Below, in pieces: positions 27,791 to 37,302 of a stretch of DNA of 64,000 bases. The stretch covers positions 1 to 64,000 of the forward strand of contig OZ244191.1 of NCBI GenBank assembly GCA_965216745.1. Direction: 5' to 3'. Numbering within the stretch: the first letter of the stretch is position 1; every line of letters starts with the position of its first letter. The DNA is from G965216745 sp965216745. GTDB lineage: Bacteria; Pseudomonadota; Alphaproteobacteria; Rickettsiales; Anaplasmataceae. The notes beneath the pieces were generated by a model. It saw only the letters and a list, made by a program, of their open reading frames with translations. It ran no database searches and had not been told where the DNA came from. Position numbers and translations under genes: made by a program.

Positions 27791-30700
27791 ATGACAAAAA
27801 AAAATCATCAATCAAACCAAGATACATCAACCAAAGTTAAAACAGAAATTATTCATTCATGCCCTGTTCCTGATATAGAAGAGGGTACCTTAGAGACAAA
27901 TCAAAGAACCGAAAACACACAAAAAACATCTCACAAGAATACTCAAATTCAAAAATCTCACACAAACTCATCACTATCGGAAGAAATTGATAATAAAGTA
28001 CAAGAAATTGTAGAATTGATTGAAAATTTATGCCCTGTTCCTGATATAGAAGAGGGTACCTTAGAGACAAATCAATCGGAAGAAATTGATAATAAATTAC
28101 GAGAACTTGAAGAATCTTACACAAAATCATCAATATCGGAAGAAATTGATGATAAATTACGAGAACTTGAAGAATCTTACACAGACTCATCAATATCGGA
28201 AACAATTCATTATGCATTACGAGAAATTGAAAAATCTCTTCTAAATTTTATTTATACTGTACGGCATATATCTTCAAATCCTAACACTCAAGCAATGAAA
28301 TTGATTACAAGCTTACACAGTCTTAAGGAATCATTAGAAAAAAAATTAGAAACAAAAATCGAAGAATACATGAATAATTATCTTGAGGCAAAAGCATGTA
28401 TAATCTCAGAAGAAGTTGTTAAAATAATAGAAAAAAATATTAAAAATGATAACAATATTTATATATCTAATGTTTTTTTGGAAAATGTATTTTCACAAAT
28501 AATGAACAAATGTGTTGACGAAACATCTAAAATCAATGCCAGAAATGCAGAAGATAGAAAAAATGAAGACCCAAAAATTCTAGAAGCACGAACTATATTT
28601 CTACATCAACTTGGTTCTATATTGAAAGATCAAAGGGATTGTTTTGAACGTAAATCACTAAACAAAATTCGTCTCACGGCTCAAACAAAAGAATCCAACA
28701 TCCAATACATTAAAGAATTCACATCATCAGACGTAATACAAACATCAAAAAGAGGAAAAGCAAAATACAAAAAAAAAAACAATCAATTGAAATTAATTAA
28801 TGAGATTGAAAAATATATAAACAAACACAACTCCGAGACAACCTTAAATCCTATTCATTATCAAGAAAAACTTAATGAATCACCCCGAGACTCAAAGAGC
28901 ATTTTTAAATTTCTTGAAGAAGAATTTGAAAAACAATACCAACACAAAAAAAATACATTGGACCTTAAGGGTTATATCAAAAATTACATCAAAAAAAATC
29001 TACTAGATGATGTATTCAAACAAAATTTCGAACTTTTTTATCAATTCTTAGATAAGGAAATATCTCTTTGCGAAGAAAACATGATTGAGATCAAATCAGT
29101 TATCGCCCTTAACAAAATCATTGATTTCGATTTTTCAAAATTAGGTACAGAAACTTTTTTATCAATTATTAGAATTTTTCAACCAATGAACCAGGAAGAA
29201 TTAGATGAAAAAATTCGATCAATAGATAATGATATATTAATGCTTCAAAATTTCTTACTAAATCAGAATAACATCCCAGTTGAATGTCAAGATATATTCT
29301 TAAGAATCCAAAAGAAATTAATCCCAATCATGAAAGTTGAAAAACAATCAAGGGAGGTTAATATCCTAGAACTACTAGGTAAATTTTGGAATGAAGTTGA
29401 AAATATATTCAGCCCTCTGTTACCTTGTTTTAATCAAATCTTTCCATTTCTAGAATTACAGATAAAAAAATTTGAAAAGGATAATGTCTATATGAAACCA
29501 CAAATAGCATCCTTGACACAATCTGTATCCAAAGCCACAGAATCCCTAACAAAACAAATACAGGATTCCAAAGTCCTATATAATTTACAGAAATTATATT
29601 GTAAAGACGAACTCAAATTAAAAGAAAGAAGTGATAAGATTGATTTATTTTTTGAATCTATTAATAGATTCAGAGAAGAACATGACATTGGTGTTCATCT
29701 CAAAGAAAAGATTCTCTTCCTAGAAGATTATTACAGAAAATTTCCAGAGGATATAATAAACCCAGCAACATCAAAAACACTTTCTGTCTTAAAATATGTA
29801 GTTAATACTACATATGAATTCATAGGACAATCAAGAGAGTTAAACGATGTTACAGAAAAATTTTTAATTAAAGTATCATTATTACTAGATAAAAAAAAAT
29901 TTTCAGAAAAACAAATAAAAATAATAGATGGCAATATTGAAAAGATTTCACATGTAATCTACTTTATACTAATATACATAGAATCATTTAAAATAACATC
30001 TGATGAATGCAAATTAATATTGTTAGAAAGTGAGCATGAATTAACGTCTTCTGATCTGTTATTTCCTATAAGAAAACATAATACGATAATAGAAACTCAA
30101 AATAGAAAAGAAGCTATCCTTGAGTATATAACAAAGAAAACTGAAGATGAAATCGATGATCATTGGATTTCAGGAAAAGAGACTATAACACCAAAATCAT
30201 TGTTTCAAAAATTTTATGAGACTGAAGAACCAAAACAAGACAAGACTGATCAAATGTCACGAGATATACAATCTGACTGTGAAGAAGGTACTCTTAAACA
30301 ATCAATTCCTTCAGCTAATTTTGAAATTTGTGATAATGATGTTGTTTCGTCTTGTGAAAATTATAAAACCCCAACAACACCGAAGGAAAATCAAATTGAA
30401 TGCATTGCCGAAATTCATGAGACACAAAACAATTCTACAAAAGAATTAGAACCAAATTTTGAAAATTCTCAAACATCAGATAATTTTGTAAAAACTAATA
30501 TACAGAAACAAGAAGAAAAAAAAATAATTCAAAAAACATTGAACTTGATCAACAACTTCCAACCAAAAAACCCTCAGCAAACATTTGAAGAAGTAAAAAA
30601 TTGGATTCAATCAATGCTATATTTCAAAAAAACAACATCTAATTATCATAAAAAATCCCAAAATCTAAAACATAAAGAAGAAGAAGAAAATGAAAATAGC

Positions 30701-31039
30701 AAATTGGAATATATATTGATGGAAGAATCACTAGATACTCTTAGGAAATTGCTCGAAGAATCACTGGAGACTCTTGGGAAATTAATTGAAGAAACATTTA
30801 AGGATGACAAAGGTCAAACAGTGAATTATATTCGGGAATTGCTAGAAAAAACATTCCCCCCTGAACATCAATCACAAAACCTTAAGCCGCAACTTGAAGA
30901 TTCAAGAAGTCAATCATCAGGAAGTGTCGCATTTAGTTCACATGAAGATGATAAAGTGAAATTACCATTAACATCTATGAATCTCGCTGAAGCTTCAAAT
31001 GTATCTGAATCTGAAAGATTCTATCAAAGTAATCCATAG
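27791..31039 (+). CDS. Giant helical island protein, copy 2 (1082 aa)
   Basis: Paralogue of the preceding gene, identical over most of its length. It has an extra 73 residues near the N terminus (about 60-135) made by repetition: a second CPVPDIEEGTLETNQ block and 20-residue units beginning SEEIDNKLRELEESY. Two patches have diverged sharply from copy 1: about residues 528-570 (LLGKFWNEVENIFSPLLP...) and about 715-745 (DGNIEKISHVIYFILIYIES...). Comparing the copies codon by codon I count about 40 amino-acid replacements and about 6 silent changes. Same C-terminal tail FYQSNP. Function unknown. Confidence 0.8.
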   Translation: MTKKNHQSNQDTSTKVKTEIIHSCPVPDIEEGTLETNQRTENTQKTSHKNTQIQKSHTNSSLSEEIDNKVQEIVELIENLCPVPDIEEGTLETNQSEEIDNKLRELEESYTKSSISEEIDDKLRELEESYTDSSISETIHYALREIEKSLLNFIYTVRHISSNPNTQAMKLITSLHSLKESLEKKLETKIEEYMNNYLEAKACIISEEVVKIIEKNIKNDNNIYISNVFLENVFSQIMNKCVDETSKINARNAEDRKNEDPKILEARTIFLHQLGSILKDQRDCFERKSLNKIRLTAQTKESNIQYIKEFTSSDVIQTSKRGKAKYKKKNNQLKLINEIEKYINKHNSETTLNPIHYQEKLNESPRDSKSIFKFLEEEFEKQYQHKKNTLDLKGYIKNYIKKNLLDDVFKQNFELFYQFLDKEISLCEENMIEIKSVIALNKIIDFDFSKLGTETFLSIIRIFQPMNQEELDEKIRSIDNDILMLQNFLLNQNNIPVECQDIFLRIQKKLIPIMKVEKQSREVNILELLGKFWNEVENIFSPLLPCFNQIFPFLELQIKKFEKDNVYMKPQIASLTQSVSKATESLTKQIQDSKVLYNLQKLYCKDELKLKERSDKIDLFFESINRFREEHDIGVHLKEKILFLEDYYRKFPEDIINPATSKTLSVLKYVVNTTYEFIGQSRELNDVTEKFLIKVSLLLDKKKFSEKQIKIIDGNIEKISHVIYFILIYIESFKITSDECKLILLESEHELTSSDLLFPIRKHNTIIETQNRKEAILEYITKKTEDEIDDHWISGKETITPKSLFQKFYETEEPKQDKTDQMSRDIQSDCEEGTLKQSIPSANFEICDNDVVSSCENYKTPTTPKENQIECIAEIHETQNNSTKELEPNFENSQTSDNFVKTNIQKQEEKKIIQKTLNLINNFQPKNPQQTFEEVKNWIQSMLYFKKTTSNYHKKSQNLKHKEEEENENSKLEYILMEESLDTLRKLLEESLETLGKLIEETFKDDKGQTVNYIRELLEKTFPPEHQSQNLKPQLEDSRSQSSGSVAFSSHEDDKVKLPLTSMNLAEASNVSESERFYQSNP
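28076..28195 (+). repeat. 60-bp tandem repeat in copy 2
   Basis: Two nearly identical 60-bp units (28076-28135, 28136-28195) begin TCGGAAGAAATTGAT and are followed by a third, diverged and partial unit. They encode 20-residue units and account for part of the 219-bp insertion that distinguishes copy 2 from copy 1. Confidence 0.9.
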
Positions 31040-31098
31040 TAACTTCATAATCACAAAATTCAGCAATAAAGTATGTCAAGAATATAATTATTGAAGAA

Positions 31099-31126
31099 CT
31101 TGTTATACTATAAATAGTATAACAAG
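31099..31126 (+). terminator. Hairpin after the second giant gene
   Basis: CTTGTTATACTA and its exact reverse complement (31099-31110, 31115-31126) enclose a TAAA loop, 60 bases after the stop. It lies just beyond the duplicated unit, so only copy 2 is followed by it. There is no long T-run. Confidence 0.55.
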
Positions 31127-31463
31127 CATATTTAGGATCTATAAAAAAAATAAAAACAAAAAACAATCATGATAAATACATAAATTATATTCAGCTAGAC
31201 AACCGAAAAATGATTTATATACAATGAATCAAAACACTATACACAATTAACCCAAAAGCAAATTAAGCTCAATACTAAGAAATACAGAGCATGGGTAATA
31301 TTAATGTTTAAAAACAAAATATAGAATTTTATTTAAATATGATTAAAGTTTTTTATAAAATAAAAACCTACAAAGATATAGCTTAATATATTTATGAGCT
31401 GTTTTTTTTTGTTTATTATCGTGATATAACTATAATTTAACATTAAATACAAGGAAATTAATT
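31127..31463. other. Intergenic stretch, nothing recognised
   Basis: About 340 very AT-rich bases between a hairpin and the next gene. No open frame, no tRNA-like fold and no copy of the repeats seen elsewhere in the island. The last 20 bases supply the ribosome site AAGGAAAT of the following gene. Confidence 0.5.
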
Positions 31464-32819
31464 ATGTTTTTATTAACACAAGAGGAAATAGAGTCTATGA
31501 AGGATAATCCAGAGGTTGGTCGGGATAAAGCTTCAAAGTTCTACGACACCAATTCTATGGTAATGACTCCACTAAAACTTCAAGATTATAAAAATAAATG
31601 CTCTGGAGAATGGAATTATAACGAGGCTAAAAAATGGTTGGATGATTATTTTGCAGACATTGAGTATTATGACTTAATCATAAGTGATTCAAACAATTTA
31701 AAACAATATATTAAATGTGTTGAGGATTACATTAGTAATACAAAAGAAGAAATCAGAAAAAAAGAGAAAGAACTCAACAAACTAGAACAACCCTCAGGCA
31801 AGCTAACGGGAAAACGAAAGAAACTTGAAGATGAGTGTAAGAAAAAAAAGGATTTACTAAATTTAAAACCACAAACTAATAATAAGGGTGGAAAAGACAG
31901 CACAAAAAAAGATGACATAAACGCAATTAGTGATAATATCAAAAAACTAGAAAAAGAAACTCGTGAAATGACTATCACTGAACAAATGCAACAACCAAAC
32001 AATTTGAAAATTGCAGCTAAAATAGCCGAATTAAAGTCAACAATCAATCTAGAACTAGATATCCTAGATAGGTTTAGTCATTACTTAAAAAGGCTAGAGG
32101 ATCACACCAAAAAAAAAGAAGAGCCAGCAAGATTTCCCTATTATGCTAAAGTTGGCATTGGATACGATCCACGAAATACAAGTTCTTTCCCGTCTCAGGT
32201 CCAAAAAAGCATTGATATCCTTCTTGATTTACACGAATCAGGGCTCATATTTGGTCCATCACACTTTCATTATTACAAAAATCTACTTGATCGCTCTCAA
32301 CAAAAAAATTCATCTCTTGATCAAGAAAAAGATTACTTTGCAGAACTATTCTTTGAGTGTAACAAACTATCAAAAGAAATTGACAAAAATACAGCAGACA
32401 ACATTATACTCAAAATTATTCTAAAGCAAAAACTACTAGAAGAAGAGAGAGAAATCATTAAAGAGAGATTTATACCGATTTTAGACAAACACAAAAAATA
32501 CAACCTGAATATTGATAACTCAACAAATACTAAAGACCTGGAAGAAGAACAGAATTGGAAAACAATAGAAAACACCTCAGAAGAAGTACAGAATTGGGAA
32601 ACAATAGACACCTCAGAAGAAGACATAGATAAAATACAAGAACACTTAAGTTTTATACTTTATGCTGATTTTTGTCTTAAAAAGACAAAGGAATATAGGG
32701 ATGAGAATACGAAACAACAAATAGAAAGAATAGAAAAAAATAAAGAAATTTTTTCTTCTACTCAAGTTGATGAAGCTGAAGCTGAAGCTCAACAACTTTG
32801 TTCTTCTAAATCGAAATAA
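31464..32819 (+). CDS. Coiled-coil island protein (451 aa)
   Basis: Unknown function. The N-terminal part (1-75) looks globular and is richer in aromatic residues (WNYNEAKKWLDDYFADIEYY). It is followed by a Lys/Glu coiled coil (about 90-220), a second globular segment (ARFPYYAKVGIGYDPRNTSS, about 222-280), and a tail with two tandem acidic units (EEEQNWKTIENTSEE, EEVQNWETIDTSEE). It ends LCSSKSK. A clear ribosome site (AAGGAAAT) precedes the ATG and a hairpin follows the gene. It shares composition and layout with its neighbours but no sequence I can align. Confidence 0.75.
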   Translation: MFLLTQEEIESMKDNPEVGRDKASKFYDTNSMVMTPLKLQDYKNKCSGEWNYNEAKKWLDDYFADIEYYDLIISDSNNLKQYIKCVEDYISNTKEEIRKKEKELNKLEQPSGKLTGKRKKLEDECKKKKDLLNLKPQTNNKGGKDSTKKDDINAISDNIKKLEKETREMTITEQMQQPNNLKIAAKIAELKSTINLELDILDRFSHYLKRLEDHTKKKEEPARFPYYAKVGIGYDPRNTSSFPSQVQKSIDILLDLHESGLIFGPSHFHYYKNLLDRSQQKNSSLDQEKDYFAELFFECNKLSKEIDKNTADNIILKIILKQKLLEEEREIIKERFIPILDKHKKYNLNIDNSTNTKDLEEEQNWKTIENTSEEVQNWETIDTSEEDIDKIQEHLSFILYADFCLKKTKEYRDENTKQQIERIEKNKEIFSSTQVDEAEAEAQQLCSSKSK

Positions 32820-32873
32820 AAATCTAATTAATACAAGCATCTTAGTTGAATTTTTAAATCCATTGCTCTGATA

Positions 32874-32904
32874 GTAGGTACATTCTTAATATTAATGTAC
32901 CTAC
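32874..32904 (+). terminator. Hairpin after the 451-codon gene
   Basis: GTAGGTACATT (32874-32884) and its reverse complement (32894-32904) flank a 9-base loop, 55 bases after the stop. It is the same type of 3' element as those after other island genes. Confidence 0.55.
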
Positions 32905-32996
32905 ATATTATACTCACGCAATTAATTCTTAATTTCAATTAATCCCTCCCTACTATTAACTTTACATATGAATTTCAACTAAATAATATTCCTCAA

Positions 32997-33346
32997 ATGG
33001 ATTATCTTATATATTTTCAAGAGGATGAAACATATGCTGGTCTTCATGATATAGAAGATCAATATGAAGAATTAAAAAATGCTTATATGATTTTATTACA
33101 ATTTTTATAGCAATACCATCAGAAGCAAAAAACTTATTACAGAAAATAAAATCAGTGCTTTGTGAGATTGAAGACAATAATTCTATACAAAAATCATTTT
33201 TCAGTAATAATGTCAATTCTCTAGAAGAAAAAATATTAGAATTAAAAACACTTATTGTAACATATACAGAATCTCTTCGTGATTTTTCTAAAACACAAAC
33301 TCCAGAACAAGTAACTCCTGCTCATATAAAGAAACCCTACATATAA
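32997..33346 (+). pseudogene. Frameshifted remnant of a small helical gene
   Basis: From an ATG at 32997, 37 codons read MDYLIYFQEDETYAGLHDIE... to a TAG. Without a break the coding-like sequence then continues in another frame (IAIPSEAKNLLQKIKSVLCEIEDNN ...) to a stop at 33346, about 75 more codons. One indel near 33100 would join the halves into a ~115-codon Lys/Glu-rich protein ending in a Pro/Thr tail. No parent copy is recognised in the window. Confidence 0.5.
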
Positions 33347-33769
33347 ATTGCCTCTAAATCGCACTTCTTAACCATGTTGCATAATTTGCCGAATACTATG
33401 AATTATTAAATAAAAAAAAGATCCACGAAGTACAGACAGGCTCAGAGTAATTAGTTTGATTTAAAAAACAATCTTTTTTCCACACAGTTTGGATTTGCAA
33501 CGTTGAATTTTTATTACTATTAAAAATAATTTTATTATGAAAAATTAATTATAGATAAACAAGAAAATTTATACTGACAATCATACAGATATGGCTATAA
33601 CCAATCAAAATTCTTCAGTGTAATTTATTGTGAAAACTTATCTTCTCCTACAAAAATGTCCATAATCTCGCACAGTGTATAAAAAACACAACAAAATTAA
33701 ACAATCAATTAATTGAAAGAAGTATAAATAAATGTTATTGTAAGATTTTAAATAAATTAAGGGAACACA
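33347..33769. other. Intergenic stretch, no gene seen
   Basis: These 423 bases contain short broken frames only and no strong hairpin or tRNA fold. The last bases carry AGGGAACACA, the ribosome site of the 1074-codon gene. Confidence 0.5.
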
Positions 33770-36700
33770 ATGAATTCAGAAGAACTTTTTACAGTATATA
33801 ATGAAAATAAAGAAGAAGTAGAAAAATTACAAGAAATAAGCGCATACATATCAATAAAATTAAGAAGCACTTTAGAAAGCGAAGATCGAAAAATTATGGA
33901 GTTTTTTCAAAAAAAAACAAAAGAAATTTTGATGATGTTTTTTGATAAAGAAAAATATCAGGAAACTATGGATTCAATTTTAAATTTTGAACAAAAATTT
34001 TTAACTTTTCCAGGAGAAGATGTTTTTGAAAATAACTATTCTGGTTTAGATAAAAAAACAAAAAATGACATAAAGGCAAAAATAAAAGAAATTAAACAGA
34101 TTATGGATTTAATGAATAAAACACACCAAGAAATAGTATCATCAAGTCTAAAAAATGATATTTCATTCAAAAAATATAAAATTTTTATAGAAACAGAAGG
34201 TAGAAAAGAGCTTGCGCAAATGCCATTGTTATTGGCGATTGCCTGTGCTGATGAAGACATATATTTAGACGTAACACAAGGCATACAAGATTTTATAGAA
34301 GCAATGGGAAAATTATTCTCATGTTTGGATTATAATATGTTTCCACAAGAAAAAGAAATAATCGTATTAGAATTTCAAGAAACTAGAAATTCATTTCTTG
34401 GAAAAAGAAACATAACATATACTCTTAACAATGAAATTAAAGAAAAAATCGGATTATCTATAGAAAAATATTTATCTGAATTAAAAGAATACGAACCATC
34501 TGTGATTGAAAAAGTTGATATAGATAATGTTATTTCCCTTCATGAAGAGGCAATGACAGACAAAAAAATAACTCCTTCACATCTAATGAAATTAGAAAAT
34601 GAACTCTATTATTATTTGTCCGGTACAAAGCGAAAAGCTGATTCTCGAAGAACTAAAATTAAAGAAGAAGTAGAAAAATTAACTCAAACTATAATATGTA
34701 AAATTATTATATTGGCAAGAGAAAAATTCTCTCAACAGTGTAATCGAACAGTTGATAATCAAATACCTCAACATAAGATCGAAAATTTTGTTGATATTAT
34801 CTCAAAAAAACCAGAAAAAATTACTTATACTAATACTATTAATGATATTTTATCACTAGCTATTGAAAGGCATAATGTAACTGAAAATTTTATTAAACTG
34901 ATTAAAGAAGAACTTGAGAAAATAACAGATTCTTTTATTAAAAAAAACAAAGAACTAGATAATGATCTTATAAATTTAAATAATAATTTATTAAAGGCAG
35001 AAGAAGGTTTAATTAAGCTTTTCAATGAGATAGATGCTAATCCATCTCAAATTAGATTGTTATCCACAGTAAAAGATTTGAAATTGGAATTAGAACATAG
35101 CATAGCGTATTGTAAAAAAAACCTACCTAGTTTTATGTTTGATGATCACGATATGTATAAATACATACAAAAAACAATATCAATATACAAAGACGAATTT
35201 AAAGATATTTTTGACGAAAAATATACTACAAAATTTGATAAAAAATTTCTTCAAGATTTATATTTAAAAACTAAAAAAAGTTTTTCCCAAACAGAATATG
35301 AACCACAGTATAAAGATATAAAGTGTTATATATATGTGATGGAAGATTTTATTAACGAAACTGCTGAAAAGCAAGGTATTTGTATATCTTCACTTAAAAA
35401 GGAATGCACACTAATCGCACCAGAATCAATTAAAGCATCAAGCGCACACATAAATCCAGAATCCGCACAATCATTCAAAAATCAAGAGAAAATTAATTCA
35501 TCAGTTGAAGTAGGAAGTTTGTATTACAAAATTGATGAAATTAAAGAAGAAGTAAAAAAATCAACTCAAACTATAATATATGAAATTATTGAATTGGCAA
35601 GAGAAAAATTCTCTCAACACTGTAATCAAACAGTTAAGAATCAAATAGCTCCAGATAGGATGCAAAATTTTGTTAATAAAATCTCAGAAGAACCAGAAAA
35701 AATTACTTGTATTAATACTATTATTGATATTTTATCACAAGCTATTGGAATTGATAAGATACCTGAAGATTTTTTTAACCGGATTAGAGTAGAACTTTAT
35801 GAAAAAATAGATCTTTTTCTTAAAAAAAATGAAGAACGAATGAATACTATATATTCTTTGGAAGAAACAGCATACAAAATAATCCAAGAGGAATCAATGA
35901 AAATGGAAATCGACATAGAAACAAAATCCGCACAATCATCCAAAAATCAAGAAAAAATTGATTCATCAGTTGAACTAGAAGAATTGTGTAACGAAATTAA
36001 TAAAACTCAAGAAAAAGTAAAAGAATCAACTCAACTCACAATATATGAAATTATTAGATTGGGAAAAGAAAAATTTTCTCAACACTCTAATGAAAAAGTT
36101 GATGATCAAATATTTCAAGATAAGATCAATAATCTTACTGAGATTATCTCAGAAGAATCAAAAAAAATTACGGATGTGGAGATTATTAAGGATATTTTAT
36201 CACTAGTTATTGAAGTGGATAAGATATCTGAAGATTTTATTGACATGATTGGAGCACGACTTAATGAAATAATAGATTCTTTTATTAAAAAAAATAAAGA
36301 ACAAAGGAATCTTTTATATTCTTTGCAAGAAAAAGAAAAAAAAATAATCGAAGAGGGAACCGTAGAAGTCATAAGAAAACCAATTGAAGCACCAGGAGAA
36401 CAAACAAATCTAGAACAATTACAATCAATTGAATCACTAGGACCAAATATAAATTCAGAAGCACAATCAATTGAAGTACTAGTAACAGATATAAATCCAG
36501 AAGCACAATTATCTAAAAATTACGTGGAAAATGATTTAGAAAGTAACAAACAAATTAAAATAAATGACTTTATTGGAACAATTGTGGAATGCGAAAGAAA
36601 CAAAAAACGCTCATGTCAAAATATAATATTAAAAATTATTGAATTTACACAAAAAGAATTACCTGGATACTATAATAAAACATTTAATAAAATACCTCTA

Positions 36701-36994
36701 CATGAGATCGAAACTTGTGTTGATAGTATCTTACAAGAACCAGAAAATATTAATGCTATGAGTATTATTAATAAATCACTAGCTATTGTAGAGTATGAGA
36801 TACCTGAAGATTTTATTCACCTGATTAACATACAACTTGGTATGAAAATATATTCTTTTATTAAAGAACATACAGAAATTACAGATATTATTCATATAAT
36901 GAGCAAAAAAATAGACAAATTACTAACACCAAGCACTGACGTTGTTTGTGAAAGTTTTGTAGAAAGCAATACTATACATATTCATGATTGTTAG
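33770..36994 (+). CDS. Giant island protein with four ~100-residue repeats (1074 aa)
   Basis: Unknown function. After a unique ~290-residue helical region, a degenerate module occurs four times, at about 298-400, 592-695, 747-850 and 940-1045. The module reads roughly E-x-V-x-x-ST-Q-T-I-I-x-x-I-I-x-L-A-R-E-K-F-S-Q, then a polar turn, then IISxEPEKIT, then a short INDILSLAIE-like helix, then DFI...SFIKKNKE. Conserved spots are REKFSQ, the Pro-Glu/Ile-Thr step and the closing SFIKKN. Linkers are Ser/Glu/Gln-rich (SAQSSKNQEKIDSSVE occurs twice). No signal peptide or membrane span; the end is unlike the YQxNSK tails. Ribosome site AGGGA, and an intrinsic terminator follows. Confidence 0.8.
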   Translation: MNSEELFTVYNENKEEVEKLQEISAYISIKLRSTLESEDRKIMEFFQKKTKEILMMFFDKEKYQETMDSILNFEQKFLTFPGEDVFENNYSGLDKKTKNDIKAKIKEIKQIMDLMNKTHQEIVSSSLKNDISFKKYKIFIETEGRKELAQMPLLLAIACADEDIYLDVTQGIQDFIEAMGKLFSCLDYNMFPQEKEIIVLEFQETRNSFLGKRNITYTLNNEIKEKIGLSIEKYLSELKEYEPSVIEKVDIDNVISLHEEAMTDKKITPSHLMKLENELYYYLSGTKRKADSRRTKIKEEVEKLTQTIICKIIILAREKFSQQCNRTVDNQIPQHKIENFVDIISKKPEKITYTNTINDILSLAIERHNVTENFIKLIKEELEKITDSFIKKNKELDNDLINLNNNLLKAEEGLIKLFNEIDANPSQIRLLSTVKDLKLELEHSIAYCKKNLPSFMFDDHDMYKYIQKTISIYKDEFKDIFDEKYTTKFDKKFLQDLYLKTKKSFSQTEYEPQYKDIKCYIYVMEDFINETAEKQGICISSLKKECTLIAPESIKASSAHINPESAQSFKNQEKINSSVEVGSLYYKIDEIKEEVKKSTQTIIYEIIELAREKFSQHCNQTVKNQIAPDRMQNFVNKISEEPEKITCINTIIDILSQAIGIDKIPEDFFNRIRVELYEKIDLFLKKNEERMNTIYSLEETAYKIIQEESMKMEIDIETKSAQSSKNQEKIDSSVELEELCNEINKTQEKVKESTQLTIYEIIRLGKEKFSQHSNEKVDDQIFQDKINNLTEIISEESKKITDVEIIKDILSLVIEVDKISEDFIDMIGARLNEIIDSFIKKNKEQRNLLYSLQEKEKKIIEEGTVEVIRKPIEAPGEQTNLEQLQSIESLGPNINSEAQSIEVLVTDINPEAQLSKNYVENDLESNKQIKINDFIGTIVECERNKKRSCQNIILKIIEFTQKELPGYYNKTFNKIPLHEIETCVDSILQEPENINAMSIINKSLAIVEYEIPEDFIHLINIQLGMKIYSFIKEHTEITDIIHIMSKKIDKLLTPSTDVVCESFVESNTIHIHDC
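34661..36890 (+). repeat. Four diverged ~300-bp protein-coding repeats
   Basis: Copies start near 34661, 35543, 36008 and 36590 inside the 1074-codon gene. Copies 1-3 are alignable at DNA level (for example AAAGAAGAAGTA and TCTCAACA blocks); copy 4 is recognisable mainly as protein. Spacing is uneven because of variable linkers, so this is an old domain expansion rather than recent slippage. Confidence 0.8.
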
Positions 36995-37011
36995 TTTTAT
37001 TTGATTCATTT

Positions 37012-37034
37012 GCATACCTCATATTGAGGTATGC
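37012..37034 (+). terminator. Intrinsic terminator after the 1074-codon gene
   Basis: GCATACCTCA and its reverse complement TGAGGTATGC enclose TAT, followed directly by TTTTGC. Located 18 bases after the stop, with stem and T-run, it is the most classical terminator in the island. Confidence 0.75.
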
Positions 37035-37302
37035 TTTTGCAAGCATCTCAAGCTTAAGCATCATTTGCTATGAAAACTCATCTTTTATAATACATGATAT
37101 AAAATTCAATATAAAAACACTAAGCCTAAAGAATAAAATGATTTGCACGTATAAATAGAATTTCATATAAAAGCTATTAATATATAAAGAAAAATTAAAC
37201 AATATATGTTAAATTTTACGAATATATGGGTTAGATCACTAGAAAAACTTCATATCTACGTGATTTACAACTTGAAGCAATTAATATTAAAAGGAGTTTG
37301 TT

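Larger units (their letters stand above)
23909..31071 (+). repeat. Tandem duplication of a ~3.5-kb gene cassette
   Basis: Unit 1 (23909-27380) and unit 2 (27381-31071) are adjacent direct repeats. Each begins AGAAAAACATCAAAG and ends CAGCAATAAAG, and holds about 410 bp of upstream DNA, one very large gene and about 32 bp of downstream DNA. By eye the 410-bp upstream parts differ at only two bases. Unit 2 is longer by 219 bp, wholly explained by an in-frame insertion in the gene's 5' part. The clean junction with only an AG overlap suggests a single recent duplication. Confidence 0.95.
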
